Assembly: GCF_002156875.1 (NCBI RefSeq)
Contig: NZ_NCSY01000012.1
Span: forward strand, 1 to 64,000
Origin: Bacillus sp. EAC
GTDB taxonomy: Bacteria > Bacillota > Bacilli > Bacillales > Bacillaceae_G
Direction of reading: 5' to 3'
Length of the DNA stretch: 64,000 bases
Made by a program: the position numbers and the translations under genes. Position 1 is the first letter of the stretch, and every line of letters starts with the position of its first letter. Shown piece by piece: positions 24,849-34,669 of the stretch. The notes below the pieces were generated by a model that saw only the letters and a list, made by a program, of their open reading frames with translations, had not been told where the DNA came from and did not search any database.

Positions 24849-26279
24849 ATGAATTTTGAAACGATTATCGGTTTAGAAGTACACGTTGAATTAAAAACAA
24901 AATCAAAAATCTTCTCACCAAGCCCTAATGCGTTTGGTGCAGACCCAAATACAAACACTGGTGTAATTGATCTTGGATATCCGGGAGTATTACCAGTATT
25001 AAATGAAGAAGCTGTAAACTTTGGTATGAAAGCTGCAATGGCATTAAATTGTGAAATTGCAACTGAGACGAAATTTGACCGTAAAAACTACTTTTATCCT
25101 GACAATCCAAAGGCATATCAAATTTCACAATTCGATAAGCCGATTGGTGAGAATGGATGGATTGAAATTGAAGTGGGCGGTAAAAAGAAGCGTATCGGAA
25201 TCACTCGTGTACATTTAGAGGAAGATGCAGGGAAATTAAATCATACTGATGAAGGCTATTCTTTAGTTGACTTTAACCGCCAAGGAACACCATTAATTGA
25301 GATCGTTTCTGAACCAGATATGCGTACACCTGAAGAAGCATATGCATATCTAGAAAAGTTAAAATCAATTATTCAATTTACTGGAGTTTCTGATGTGAAA
25401 ATGGAAGAAGGCTCACTTCGATGTGATGCAAATATTTCATTACGACCATTTGGACAAGAAGAATTTGGTACGAAAGCCGAGTTAAAGAACTTAAACTCAT
25501 TTGCATTCGTTCAAAAAGGTCTTGAACATGAGCAAGTACGTCAAGAAAAAGTATTATTATCTGGTGGAATCATTCAACAAGAAACTAGACGTTATGATGA
25601 AACAACAAAAACAACTCTCTTAATGCGTGTAAAAGAAGGATCAGACGATTATCGTTACTTCCCAGAACCAGATTTAGTTGAGTTATATATCGATGATGAG
25701 TGGAAAGAACGCGTACGTCAAAGTATTCCTGAACTTCCAGATGCTCGTCAAAAGCGTTATGTTGAGCAATTAGGCTTACCTGCATATGATGCGATGGTAT
25801 TAACACTTACAAAAGAAATGTCTGATTTCTTTGACGCAACTGTAAATAATGGCGCAGACGCAAAATTAACTTCAAACTGGTTAATGGGTGAAGTGTCGGC
25901 ATACTTAAACAAATCACAAAAAGAGTTACGTGATGTAGAATTAACACCAGAAAACTTAGCGAGTATGGTTAAGCTTATTGCAGATGGAACAATTTCATCT
26001 AAGATTGCGAAAAAAGTATTCACTGAACTAATTGAAAAAGGTGGAGATGCAAACGAAATCGTTAAATCTCAAGGGTTAGTTCAACTTTCTGACGAAGGCA
26101 CACTTCGTAAAATTGTTACCGAGACATTAGATGCAAATCCACAATCAATTGAAGACTTTAAAAATGGTAAGGACCGTGCGATTGGATATCTTGTTGGTCA
26201 GATGATGAAAGCAACAAAAGGCCAAGCAAATCCTCCATTATTAAATAAGATATTAATGGAAGAAATTCAAAAACGATAA
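24849..26279 (+). CDS. gatB: Glu-tRNA(Gln) amidotransferase subunit B
   Basis: tRNA-binding and kinase subunit of GatCAB. The start at [20 protein letters not shown] follows AAGGAGGTG and is 96 bases downstream of a longer in-frame start that lies inside gatA. Conserved segments include [18 protein letters not shown] and the [19 protein letters not shown] signature; the C-terminal YqeY/tail domain follows. It has 476 residues and ends the operon. Confidence 0.97.
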   Translation: MNFETIIGLEVHVELKTKSKIFSPSPNAFGADPNTNTGVIDLGYPGVLPVLNEEAVNFGMKAAMALNCEIATETKFDRKNYFYPDNPKAYQISQFDKPIGENGWIEIEVGGKKKRIGITRVHLEEDAGKLNHTDEGYSLVDFNRQGTPLIEIVSEPDMRTPEEAYAYLEKLKSIIQFTGVSDVKMEEGSLRCDANISLRPFGQEEFGTKAELKNLNSFAFVQKGLEHEQVRQEKVLLSGGIIQQETRRYDETTKTTLLMRVKEGSDDYRYFPEPDLVELYIDDEWKERVRQSIPELPDARQKRYVEQLGLPAYDAMVLTLTKEMSDFFDATVNNGADAKLTSNWLMGEVSAYLNKSQKELRDVELTPENLASMVKLIADGTISSKIAKKVFTELIEKGGDANEIVKSQGLVQLSDEGTLRKIVTETLDANPQSIEDFKNGKDRAIGYLVGQMMKATKGQANPPLLNKILMEEIQKR

Positions 26280-26299
26280 ATTTCTTTTATAATAAAAAG

Positions 26300-26325
26300 C
26301 TACGAGCCTCGGCTCGTAGTTTTTA
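26300..26325 (+). terminator. gatCAB terminator
   Basis: A 9-bp perfect stem (CTACGAGCC / GGCTCGTAG) with a two-base gap is followed by a T-rich tract, and preceded by As, so it may work in both directions. Confidence 0.88.
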
Positions 26326-26432
26326 TTTTTCTATATTCATTCACTTAAAGAAGTTGAATACATGATTCATATTGTAGCGATATTGAGGAGAGTCCAACCC
26401 CTTATTTATTGGATGAATTGATTCTAGTAAGT

Positions 26433-27230
26433 TTATTTATGACTCTTTTCATCAGTGTCTAGGAATGGTTTATTAACGTAATAGTAAAAACAAGCCATTA
26501 AAACACTTCCGCCTATAATATTTCCAATCGTGACAGGGACTAAATTATGTATGACTCCGTTATAAGAAATTGTTTCAGGATGTTTTATAACTAAAGCAAT
26601 TGCGAAAGTACACATATTAGCAATACTATGTTCGTAACCAGATACGAAAAAGCAAAAAACGAGTAATAGCATCGTTACTATTTTAGCTAGGTCATCTTTT
26701 AATGCCATAGGGATAAAGAATGCCAAACAAACTAACCAGTTACAAAGAATTCCTCTGAAAAAAAGCTGAGCAGTTGGAACATGCATTTTTTTATCAACAA
26801 CACTTAGTAAGAATCCACTTACTGCAGGGTCATCGTATAGCGCAGTTAAATAAATTAATAGTGCAAAACAAATAGCTCCAAGAATGTTTCCAACGTATGT
26901 CATACACCATAAAATAAAAACCTCGGACCATTTCATCTTTTTTCTCATAGCTGTGTATGTAAAATAAAATGTATTCCCTGTAAAAAGATCGGCACCCCCA
27001 TAGGCGATGAGCAAGATAGCAACACCGAATGTAATTGCGGCCATAGGATAAGCAAATGGAGAATGCTCTGCATAAAAGTAGTTGCCAGATTTAAAGGCAA
27101 CAATTACCCCAAATCCAATAAACATACTTGCCATCATGGCTCTTAACATATAGCGAATAACACTTTCACGATATACTTTTAATTTTTTAAAAGCTAGATA
27201 TTCTACTTGCTCTAAAGGTTTATTTTCCAT
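26433..27230 (-). CDS. Formate/nitrite transporter family protein
   Basis: Membrane channel of the FNT family with six predicted membrane helices and a cytoplasmic N-terminus. Typical segments are the GGADLFTGNTFYF re-entrant loop (an FNT hallmark), WCMTYVGNILGA and the GYEHSIANM segment with the central histidine. I place the start at MENKPLEQVEYLAFKK, which has AAAGGG upstream; a longer in-frame start 48 bases earlier lacks a ribosome site. The resulting protein has 265 residues. Formate or nitrite is the expected substrate; no formate or nitrite enzyme is next to it. Confidence 0.88.
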   Translation of the reverse strand: MENKPLEQVEYLAFKKLKVYRESVIRYMLRAMMASMFIGFGVIVAFKSGNYFYAEHSPFAYPMAAITFGVAILLIAYGGADLFTGNTFYFTYTAMRKKMKWSEVFILWCMTYVGNILGAICFALLIYLTALYDDPAVSGFLLSVVDKKMHVPTAQLFFRGILCNWLVCLAFFIPMALKDDLAKIVTMLLLVFCFFVSGYEHSIANMCTFAIALVIKHPETISYNGVIHNLVPVTIGNIIGGSVLMACFYYYVNKPFLDTDEKSHK

Positions 27231-27504
27231 TTCTACCAATCCCTTTACCGTTTTAATAATCTTAAGCGAGATTTCCATTTCTATTTAATAAAATCCATCA
27301 GTATTAACTTGTTCATTACCCGCGAAAAATATTGCCATGATCCAAATTTTAAAAATTGTATAGAATGTATTAATCAAATTTTTGGGTTTGAATTAGAACT
27401 AGAAAGGCAAAAATAAATTAGTAAATGGAAAAAGTTTACTACAAAAACGTTTTAGGTTACGATAGAGGGTAGAGGATTTAAATAAAAAAGTAGGATGGTT
27501 AATG

Positions 27505-28386
27505 ATGAGACGTGCTAGAATTATCTACAACCCTACATCTGGTCGTGAAATTTTTAAGAAAAAGCTTCCTGAAGTGTTGCAAAGGTTTGAACAAGCTGGC
27601 TATGAAACTTCTTGTCATGCAACAACTGGCGCAGGTGATGCGACAATCGCTGCAAGATACGCGTGCGAAAGAAAGTTTGATTTAGTAGTAGCCTGTGGTG
27701 GGGATGGAACACTCAATGAAGTCATTAGTGGTTTAGCAGAACAAGAGTATCGACCAAAGCTAGGACTAATCCCTGTTGGGACAACAAATGATTTTGCAAG
27801 AGCAATTGGAGTAAATGTTTCAATTTTGGAGGCAGCTGAAGTTATCACTAAAGGTAATACTGTTCCTTTGGATATCGGAAGAGTGAATGATAAATATTTT
27901 GTTAATATTTTAGCTGCTGGTAAGATAACAGAATTAACATATGATGTTCCCAGTAAATTAAAGACTGTGTTAGGTCAACTGGCATATTATTTAAAAGGGA
28001 TCGAAATGTTACCAAGAGTTAAACCCACACATTTAAAAATTGAGTATGATGGGAAAGTATTTGATGAAGAAGCATTGTTATTTTTATTATCAAATACAAA
28101 CTCAGTAGGTGGTTTCGAAAAGATAGCACCTGAAGCAAGCATAAATGATGGGCAGTTCGATTTGCTTGTTTTAAAAAAATCAAATATAGCAGAGATCATT
28201 CGAATATGTTCTCAATTATTACGTGGGCAGCATGTCCATAATGACCATGTTCTTTATACAAGAGCTAGTCATTTGAAATTTACATCTGATGAAAAGCTAC
28301 TTTTAAATATTGACGGTGAATATGGTGGAGATACACCTTGTACGGTTGATATGCTTTATAATCATTTAGAAATTTTTGTACCATAA
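27505..28386 (+). CDS. dgkB: Diacylglycerol kinase
   Basis: Soluble lipid kinase that returns diacylglycerol from lipoteichoic acid synthesis to phosphatidic acid. The N-terminus RRARIIYNPTSGREIFKKKLPEV is nearly that of B. subtilis DgkB. The nucleotide motif GGDGT is at residues 65-69, and PVGTTNDFARA follows. Two consecutive ATGs (27502 and 27505) are possible starts; the second matches the B. subtilis protein. It has 293 residues from 27505. The gatCAB-dgkB-rlmCD order is the B. subtilis one, here interrupted by the FNT gene. Confidence 0.95.
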   Translation: MRRARIIYNPTSGREIFKKKLPEVLQRFEQAGYETSCHATTGAGDATIAARYACERKFDLVVACGGDGTLNEVISGLAEQEYRPKLGLIPVGTTNDFARAIGVNVSILEAAEVITKGNTVPLDIGRVNDKYFVNILAAGKITELTYDVPSKLKTVLGQLAYYLKGIEMLPRVKPTHLKIEYDGKVFDEEALLFLLSNTNSVGGFEKIAPEASINDGQFDLLVLKKSNIAEIIRICSQLLRGQHVHNDHVLYTRASHLKFTSDEKLLLNIDGEYGGDTPCTVDMLYNHLEIFVP

Positions 28387-28400
28387 GAAAATATTAGAAA

Positions 28401-28434
28401 AAATAACCACGGTAGCAACGTGGTTATTTGTTTT
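28401..28434 (+). terminator. dgkB terminator
   Basis: An 11-bp perfect stem (AAATAACCACG / CGTGGTTATTT) with a 7-base loop is followed by a T-rich stretch. Confidence 0.85.
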
Positions 28435-28486
28435 GTATTATATTAAAATAGATAATGGAAAAAAGTTTGAAAGGTAGGTAAGGGAC

Positions 28487-29869
28487 TTGTCGAAAAGAGT
28501 GTTACCTGTAGAAAAAAATGAATTTAAAGAAGTTGAATTTATAGATTTAACTCATGAAGGGCATGGAGTGGCAAAAGTTGAGGGGTATCCAATTTTTGTA
28601 CCTAATGCTCTTCCTGGAGAGAAAGCAACAATAAAAGTACTGAAAACAAGTAAAGGGTATGCATTTGGGAAAATTGTTGAATTCCACAAAGAAAGCGAAG
28701 TTCGAGTAGAACCAATATGTTCTATTTATAATCAATGTGGTGGTTGCCAAACTCAGCATATGACATATGAAGGACAATTAGAAGCAAAATATAAACAAGT
28801 AGTAGAGGTCGTTAAACGAATTGGAAAGCTTGATGACGTAGCGATCCATCCAGTTCTAGGAATGGAAAATCCTTGGAGTTACAGAAATAAGGCGCAAGTT
28901 CCTGTAGGGGAACTTGAAGGTGGACTAGTTGTTGGTTTTTATCAAAAAAGAAGCCATGAAATTATACCGATGAACGAATGTTTTATTCAAGGAAAAGAAA
29001 ATGATGAAATGATTCAAGGTGTTAAAGATATTTGTGATGAATTAAAAATCAGTCCTTATGATGAATTAACCCATAAAGGAATTCTACGACATATCATGGC
29101 TCGCTATGGATATTTTACAAATGAATCCATGCTAGTCCTAGTTACAAATAAAGTTAATTTTTCTCAGAAAGAAGAACTTGTAGCTAGAATCGTTAAAAAA
29201 TATCCTTCGATTACAAGTATCATCCAAAATGTAAACAATGAAAAGACAAATGTAATTTTAGGTAATCAAACGTTTGTTTTATATGGTACTGAAACGATAA
29301 AAGATAAAATTGGGAATATTACGTTTGAAATTTCTGCTCGTTCATTCTATCAAGTGAATCCTACGCAAACAAAAGTGTTATATGATAAAGCACTTGAATA
29401 CGCAAACTTAAGTGGGGATGAAACGGTCATAGATGCTTATTGCGGAATTGGCTCAATCTCGCTATTTTTAGCCCAAAAGGCTAAAAAAGTTTATGGGGTT
29501 GAAATTGTACCTGAAGCGATTGAGGATGCAAAAAGAAATGCGATGATCAATGAGATGACAAACGTGGAATTCGAAGTTGGTAAAGCGGAAGAAGTCATTC
29601 CTAATTGGTATAAGCAAGGGATTAATGCAGAAGTATTAGTAGTAGATCCGCCACGAAAAGGCTGTGATGAGGCTTTATTAAATACAATCATTGACATGAA
29701 ACCAAGTAAAGTAGTTTATGTATCATGCAATCCGTCAACCTTAGCAAGAGATTTACGTGTCCTTGAGGATGGTGGATATAAAACAGTGGAAATTCAACCT
29801 GTTGATATGTTTCCGCATACTAGTCATGTTGAAGCGGTCGCAAAACTTATACTAAAAGAAGGCAACTGA
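28487..29869 (+). CDS. rlmCD: 23S rRNA uracil-C5 methyltransferase
   Basis: SAM-dependent RNA methyltransferase of the RumA family; the B. subtilis orthologue (YefA) modifies both U747 and U1939 of 23S rRNA. An N-terminal TRAM domain (about residues 12-70) is followed by Fe-S cluster cysteines 78, 84, 87 and 165, then the methyltransferase domain with [21 protein letters not shown] and the nucleophile in [11 protein letters not shown]. The gene starts with TTG at 28487. It has 460 residues. Confidence 0.95.
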   Translation: MSKRVLPVEKNEFKEVEFIDLTHEGHGVAKVEGYPIFVPNALPGEKATIKVLKTSKGYAFGKIVEFHKESEVRVEPICSIYNQCGGCQTQHMTYEGQLEAKYKQVVEVVKRIGKLDDVAIHPVLGMENPWSYRNKAQVPVGELEGGLVVGFYQKRSHEIIPMNECFIQGKENDEMIQGVKDICDELKISPYDELTHKGILRHIMARYGYFTNESMLVLVTNKVNFSQKEELVARIVKKYPSITSIIQNVNNEKTNVILGNQTFVLYGTETIKDKIGNITFEISARSFYQVNPTQTKVLYDKALEYANLSGDETVIDAYCGIGSISLFLAQKAKKVYGVEIVPEAIEDAKRNAMINEMTNVEFEVGKAEEVIPNWYKQGINAEVLVVDPPRKGCDEALLNTIIDMKPSKVVYVSCNPSTLARDLRVLEDGGYKTVEIQPVDMFPHTSHVEAVAKLILKEGN

Positions 29870-29889
29870 CCCCTATGGGAGTTGCCTTC
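29858..29889 (+). terminator. Hairpin at the end of rlmCD
   Basis: GAAGGCAACT (overlapping the last codons and the stop) pairs perfectly with AGTTGCCTTC over 10 bp. The following tract is only moderately T-rich. Confidence 0.65.
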
Positions 29890-30221
29890 TCATGTTTCTT
29901 GTAATAGATTAACAAAGCTGTAATTGATATGAATGGTTCAAATTGGCTGACAGGTTATTTCTTAACTAATGAGTTAAGAGTTTTGAGGGGTTAAATCTTT
30001 GAGGTTTGGAAAGTTACCTAGGTTTTCTTAAATGGTGACTTAGTTAAAATAAACATTGCCGATTTTCACAATAATATTTTACAAATTATAAATGTCCAAA
30101 TGTACTTGTATTTGATAATAAGTTTATGCATGATATAAGTGTAAAAGAAATAGAATATTTGCCTTATGTCTTTGACAGAGTGTTTGAAGTTGTAACCATA
30201 GTGAGAGGATTTGAGTTTGAA
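29890..30221. other. Intergenic stretch before dus
   Basis: AT-rich, with no supported gene. The open frame reaching back to 30126 upstream of the dus start lacks homology to the family and a ribosome site, so I treat it as leader. Confidence 0.5.
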
Positions 30222-31184
30222 ATGATAGATAATTTTTGGCGTGAATTACCACGACCTTTTTTTGTACTTGCACCAATGGAAGATGTGACAGATGTTGTTT
30301 TTCGTCACGTAGTAAGTGAAGCCGGTCGACCGGATGTATTTTTCACAGAGTTTACAAACTCGGATAGCTATTGCCATCCAGAAGGTATGAAAAGTGTACG
30401 TGGCCGTTTGATTTTTACAGAAGATGAACAGCCAATGGTGGCACATATTTGGGGGGATAATCCTGATTATTTCCGTCAAATGAGTATTGGCATGGCAGAG
30501 CTAGGATTTAAAGGCATCGATATTAATATGGGCTGCCCTGTACCGAATGTGGCATCGAGAGGGAAAGGAAGTGGCCTTATTCTTCGTCCAGACGTTGCGG
30601 CAGAGCTTATTCAAGCAGCAAAAGCGGGCGGATTACCTGTTAGCGTGAAAACACGACTTGGCTTTAAAGATGTAAATGAGTGGGAGGAGTGGCTAACGCA
30701 TATTTTAAAACAGGATATTGCGAACCTTTCTATTCATTTACGTACACGAGAGGAAATGAGCCAAGTAGATGCGCATTGGGAGCTAATTCCGGAAATAAAA
30801 AAATTACGTGACCGTATAGCACCAAATACGCTACTAACAATCAATGGAGACATTCCTGACCGTCAAACTGGGCTACAGCTTGCTGAACAATATGGTATTG
30901 ATGGTGTTATGATCGGGCGGGGTATATTTAAAAATCCTTTTGCTTTTGAAAAAGAGCCAAAAGAGCATAGCAGTAAAGAATATCTTGATCTTTTAAGACT
31001 TCAGCTTGATCTTCAAGATCAATATGCGGAAGTACTGCCACGTTCTATCACAGGGCTTCATCGCTTTTTCAAAATTTATGTCAAAGGATTCCGTGGAGCT
31101 GGTGAATTAAGAAATCAATTGATGAACACGAAATCAACAGATGAAGTGCGTGCATTGCTTGATAACTTTGAAAAAGAATATTGA
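30222..31184 (+). CDS. tRNA-dihydrouridine synthase family protein
   Basis: FMN-dependent TIM-barrel reductase that makes dihydrouridine in tRNA. Motifs seen are [11 protein letters not shown] (residues 14-24), the catalytic Cys105 in [30 protein letters not shown] and [13 protein letters not shown]. The start [13 protein letters not shown] is preferred to one 96 bases upstream because GAGAGGAT precedes it and the family begins here. The length is 320 residues. Its codon use contains more GC-ending codons than the neighbours, and the gene stands at the border of a less conserved stretch, so transfer is possible but unproven. Confidence 0.9.
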   Translation: MIDNFWRELPRPFFVLAPMEDVTDVVFRHVVSEAGRPDVFFTEFTNSDSYCHPEGMKSVRGRLIFTEDEQPMVAHIWGDNPDYFRQMSIGMAELGFKGIDINMGCPVPNVASRGKGSGLILRPDVAAELIQAAKAGGLPVSVKTRLGFKDVNEWEEWLTHILKQDIANLSIHLRTREEMSQVDAHWELIPEIKKLRDRIAPNTLLTINGDIPDRQTGLQLAEQYGIDGVMIGRGIFKNPFAFEKEPKEHSSKEYLDLLRLQLDLQDQYAEVLPRSITGLHRFFKIYVKGFRGAGELRNQLMNTKSTDEVRALLDNFEKEY

Positions 31185-31191
31185 TGGACAG

Positions 31192-31226
31192 AAGGCAACG
31201 TTCCTATTTGGGTTCGTTGCCTTTAC
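31192..31226 (+). terminator. dus terminator
   Basis: AAGGCAACG pairs perfectly with CGTTGCCTT around a 14-base loop, eight bases after the dus stop codon. Confidence 0.75.
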
Positions 31227-31429
31227 AATTCTTTTAACGGGTTTGCAAATTTGTAGTGTAAATCAATGCTATCTTCAATTCGATATGCCATTTTCTTTGC
31301 AAAAGTATGGAGCATTTTGTTTGTAAGCTCTTTTAGCGACAAGAATTCATTTAAAGCGGTATAGTCTTCTTTAACATCTGTAATATAACGGAATCCATAC
31401 AATAGTGAAGTAATGTAATACTTCCTCTT
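31223..31429 (-). pseudogene. Possible decayed gene 3' end, unknown
   Basis: On the minus strand a 68-codon open frame without a convincing start ends at 31223. It reads LLYGFRYITDVKEDYTALNE, then FLSLKELTNKMLHTFAKKMA, then YRIEDSIDLHYKFANPLKEL, which has the composition and helix pattern of a real protein. The frame is closed upstream by a stop at 31430-31432, beyond which protein-like sequence (ELEDDRRKFKFLLN) continues. I do not recognise the family; a decayed gene is the best reading. Confidence 0.35.
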
Positions 31430-31826
31430 TTAATTCAGTAAGAACTTGAATTTCCGTCTATCATCTTCTAATTCCAATAAAATTCCCTACCTACACGCGT
31501 TAGAAATGTTTTCCAAAAATTATTAAGTTAAATCTCAACCTTGAGCATTAAAAAAGGAACCCTTAGCACATTTTTTAAACGAGTAACTGTTTTACTAAGC
31601 GATGGATGAACGACTTAAAGGACTTCGGCAGCTTTTGCTATAAGCTCAACCGTTGCGAGAGTTTAAAAATGGTGTAGTTGAAGAGTTTCTATTTTCTTAA
31701 ATGACTTCCTTATTTTATCTTAATAGACTAAAAGGAATAGGTTTATGATTTATCATGTATTATACATTAATGTAATCGGGGTTTTATAATTAAGTTGTAA
31801 GAAATAAATTAATAGTGGGAACTAAC
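31430..31826. other. Intergenic stretch, no intact gene
   Basis: About 400 bases of AT-rich sequence between two gene remnants. Stops occur in all frames and I see no hairpin or promoter I would defend. Confidence 0.4.
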
Positions 31827-32039
31827 ATGTCTAAAATTCAAACAAAGTTATATATAAATAGCGCGTGGCGCTACAGCTCAAACAGAACTTATTATGATGA
31901 CGTTAATCCCTATAATAATGAGGTTATTGTACGTCTAAAGATAGGCAATAAATGAGATGTTCATGAAGCGTATGAAGTAGTAAAAAAAGCTCAAAAAACT
32001 TGGGTGCACAACATATATTATGTTGTGGAAGTATTTTAG
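31827..32039 (+). pseudogene. Aldehyde dehydrogenase remnant (N-terminal)
   Basis: From the ATG at 31827 the frame reads KLYINSAWRYSSNRTYYDDV, then NPYNNEVIVRLKIGNK, a TGA at 31953, and on in the same frame DVHEAYEVVKKAQKTWVHN before a second stop at 32037. This is the start of an aldehyde dehydrogenase (pattern LYINGEW ... NPYNGEVI ... DVDEAYEAAKKAQK-W) with an internal stop and no remaining body. It is not related closely to the intact aldehyde dehydrogenases of the window. Confidence 0.7.
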
Positions 32040-32276
32040 CTTGAGAAAGGTAAAGTAAGATTGGATACGGTCTTTTTAAAGTTCTACTAGTTAAAAAAAC
32101 AATCGGTCATCTTTATTTGAGAAAAAAAGCTGTAATCACCAATAACTATATTAGTATTTTGATAGTTTTATCGCAGGAGCGAGTGCTAAATAAGCTCTTA
32201 GTAAGGGGGGAATTGTAGTTTTATATAGATATTAAGGTGAAGTTATATATTTTCCTCATTTTTTTGGAGTAATTCA
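32040..32276. other. Spacer before the VTT-domain gene
   Basis: No intact gene; it probably holds the promoter for 32277 and perhaps further unrecognisable remains of the aldehyde dehydrogenase remnant. Confidence 0.35.
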
Positions 32277-32915
32277 ATGAAAAAATTCATTTATTCTATC
32301 ATTTGTTTATCATGGATATGTCTGATGCTCTCTATGAAGCATTTCGGTTTTCTAACATTCGATACGAATCATATTCGTGATGTGGTTAGAAGTTTTGCAG
32401 AGTGGGCGCCATGGATATTCTTTTTATTCTTTTCATTAAGATTATGCTTATTACTTCCAAGCTCTATTTTTGTCATAGCGGGAGGGATGATGTTCCCTCT
32501 ATGGCAGAATATTTTGATAAGTATATCGAGCATGGTTATCTCACAAAGTGGAATTTACCTTTTTGGTCGTTTTTTTTCAACTACTGAAATGCTTAATGGA
32601 CTTCAAGAGAAACATCCAAAATTGTATAAATCAATTGAAACAAACACAAGTAGATTTTTATTATTAATGAGTTGCAGTCCAGCAACACCAATAGATCTAG
32701 CATGTTTCCTTTCAGCAGCAATGAAAATGCGCTATACGAAATTTCTAAGTTTAATGATTTCTGGATTTACACCACTTGTTATTTTCTATTCATTATTTGG
32801 GAGAACAATTTTGGACTATCCGTGGTTGTCTGTGATCATAACAGTTTGCTTGTTTGCAAGTTATTATATATACAAGAAAGTTTTTGGGAAGAGCACCAAA
32901 AAAGAAAATGGATAA
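32277..32915 (+). CDS. TVP38/TMEM64 family membrane protein
   Basis: Integral membrane protein of the VTT/SNARE-associated (TVP38/TMEM64) family, 212 residues. An N-terminal helix is followed by the LRLCLLLPSSIFVIAGGMMF segment typical of the family, the paired re-entrant region, PATPIDLACFLSAAMKMRY, and a C-terminal helix with a basic tail. The family includes lipid scramblase-like proteins, but the role in bacilli is unknown. The next gene is a second VTT-domain protein, suggesting an operon or a duplicated module. Confidence 0.85.
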   Translation: MKKFIYSIICLSWICLMLSMKHFGFLTFDTNHIRDVVRSFAEWAPWIFFLFFSLRLCLLLPSSIFVIAGGMMFPLWQNILISISSMVISQSGIYLFGRFFSTTEMLNGLQEKHPKLYKSIETNTSRFLLLMSCSPATPIDLACFLSAAMKMRYTKFLSLMISGFTPLVIFYSLFGRTILDYPWLSVIITVCLFASYYIYKKVFGKSTKKENG

Positions 32916-33010
32916 TATTGGTAATTATTCTAGCTTTAAATTACTATTGATTTAATAGAAACAATCATTAAATATGAATTCACAAATTAAATTTAGAAGG
33001 GATAACCTAA

Positions 33011-33628
33011 ATGCAATTATATATTGGCGGATGGATATCATTTCATCAATTACAACATTTCGTAAGGGTACATGATAACTTAGGTGTACTTATCGCGTTT
33101 CTGATTCCATTTGTGGATTCTTTTTTGGGAATTATTCCACTTGGAGCAATATGCGCCGCAAACGTCAACATTTTCGGATTTTGGCCAGGATTTTTATCAA
33201 CTTATGTGGGTAGTGTTTTGGGTACTACTGCAATGTATTTTTTATTAAAAAAGACTGGTGCGAAATGGATTGACCGCTTTATTCCCAAAAAAAAGAAAGA
33301 AAATTCTTCTGCCATGAGCTGGTTGAATAATAGTGGATTTGGTCCAGTATTCATCTGGTTTTGTATTCCGTTTTGCCCGTCTTTCTTCACTAATATTTTT
33401 GCAGCCGTGTCTAAAATAAGACCGATTCCCTATATATCTGGCTTTGCTATGGGTAAACTTGTTGCATTGTTGCTCATTAGTTACATTGGCCAAGATTTAG
33501 ATGATTTCATTGAAGAACCTTTGGAAACCATTCTAGTTTTGATTGCTATTGTATTTCTTTGGTTTGTTGGTAAAAAAGTTGAAAAGAAAATCTATAAGCG
33601 TAGCACACTAAATAATGAAGAAAATTAA
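33011..33628 (+). CDS. VTT-domain (DedA-like) membrane protein
   Basis: A 205-residue membrane protein with about five hydrophobic segments and a basic C-terminal tail (KKVEKKIYKRS). The segments LIPFVDSFLGIIPLGAICAA, GFWPGFLSTYVGSVLGTTAMYFLLKKTG and the later WFCIPFCPSFFTNIFAAVS fit the VTT (SNARE-associated/DedA) fold. It is 95 bases downstream of another VTT-family gene, with AGAAGGGATA as ribosome site. Its function is not established. Confidence 0.8.
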   Translation: MQLYIGGWISFHQLQHFVRVHDNLGVLIAFLIPFVDSFLGIIPLGAICAANVNIFGFWPGFLSTYVGSVLGTTAMYFLLKKTGAKWIDRFIPKKKKENSSAMSWLNNSGFGPVFIWFCIPFCPSFFTNIFAAVSKIRPIPYISGFAMGKLVALLLISYIGQDLDDFIEEPLETILVLIAIVFLWFVGKKVEKKIYKRSTLNNEEN

Positions 33629-33892
33629 AAGAAGTTATAAGATCCAGATAGGGACTCTTAATTGCGAAAAGCGTAATGCGATTAGAATACAATATTTTGT
33701 TCGAACTATTACGTAAGGAAAAACCTGTTTTAATTTTTCTAAATGTACGTGTTCAAAAGTTAGACAAGGGCCAATTGGATTTCGTCATTTCAATGGATGT
33801 CATTTTCTTTTGTTTTACTATAACTTTTGGGATAAACTCTTTTCCTATTCTAGTAATCTATTCACCTAAAAAAATCATAGGGCATACAATAA
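33629..33892. other. Spacer before the SIMPL gene
   Basis: Holds a 76-codon open frame (33676-33906) without a ribosome site or recognisable protein pattern; I regard it as non-coding. No terminator is obvious. Confidence 0.4.
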
Positions 33893-34669
33893 ATGGGCAA
33901 AGATAATGTATTTGTGAATTTTAAGGATGTGATTAAGATTTATCCATTAATAAATACAAATCCTACAAATAATAGGTACTATTATTCAACTCCCTATTAT
34001 CAAGGAGTTTATCCGACTCGGAATAATAATAGTACCAATTACACCATTAAAGTAACTGGTAAAGGCGAAGTATCCGTAAAGCCAGATCAGGCTAAGCTAA
34101 TTTTAGGTATTGCAATTGAAGATATGAACGTACAAAATGCTCAACAACAGAATGCAGTTATTTCCAATAAAATCATTGATGCTCTAATGGGCATAGGCAT
34201 TAAACAGGAAGAAATAGAAACGACTTCTTATATTATTGAACGTATTGTAGATTCCCATGATTCACAGCAAGTATTTCGAGGATATCGTGTGAATCATATT
34301 ATGCAGGTAACTGTCAAAGATCTTTCTAATGTAGGAAGAGTAATTGATGTTGCAACGGAAAATGGGGCAAATGTTGTAAGGGATGTCACTTTTGAAATAT
34401 CGAATCCTGAACCTTATTATGCAGAGGCATTACAAAAAGCTACTTTGAATGCAAAGTACAATGCGGAAAACATTGCAAATGTATTAGGCTTATCTCTTAA
34501 TAATATTCCAGTATGGCTAGTCGAAGAAAGTGTTCAATTAGTAAGGCCACAATTCTACTCTAGCCAAATGTCAGGAGTGTCATTAAGTGCACAAACAACT
34601 CCTATTCATGAAGGACAATTAAAAATAAATGCATCAGTTCAAGCACTATTTAACTACGGAAGTTTTTAA
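33893..34669 (+). CDS. SIMPL domain protein (DUF541)
   Basis: SIMPL/DUF541 protein of 258 residues. After a tyrosine- and asparagine-rich N-terminal stretch (about residues 18-45, with YYYSTPYYQGVYPTRNN), the domain runs from YTIKVTGKGEVSVKPDQAKL through SYIIERIVDSHDSQQVFRGYR and VSLSAQTTPIHEGQLKINASV to the end, as expected. No signal peptide is visible, unlike many secreted members. The start is uncertain because no clear ribosome site precedes the ATG; a GTG at 33932 is possible. Function unknown. Confidence 0.75.
   Translation: MGKDNVFVNFKDVIKIYPLINTNPTNNRYYYSTPYYQGVYPTRNNNSTNYTIKVTGKGEVSVKPDQAKLILGIAIEDMNVQNAQQQNAVISNKIIDALMGIGIKQEEIETTSYIIERIVDSHDSQQVFRGYRVNHIMQVTVKDLSNVGRVIDVATENGANVVRDVTFEISNPEPYYAEALQKATLNAKYNAENIANVLGLSLNNIPVWLVEESVQLVRPQFYSSQMSGVSLSAQTTPIHEGQLKINASVQALFNYGSF

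Noticed and set aside
31141-31326. 61-codon open frame at the end of dus
   Set aside because: It begins inside dus in another frame and covers the dus terminator.
32402-32950. Two alternative-frame open frames across the first VTT gene
   Set aside because: They overlap a gene with clear family motifs and show no protein pattern of their own.
33676-33906. 76-codon open frame before the SIMPL gene
   Set aside because: No ribosome site, composition unlike the neighbours' proteins, and it overlaps the start of a supported gene.
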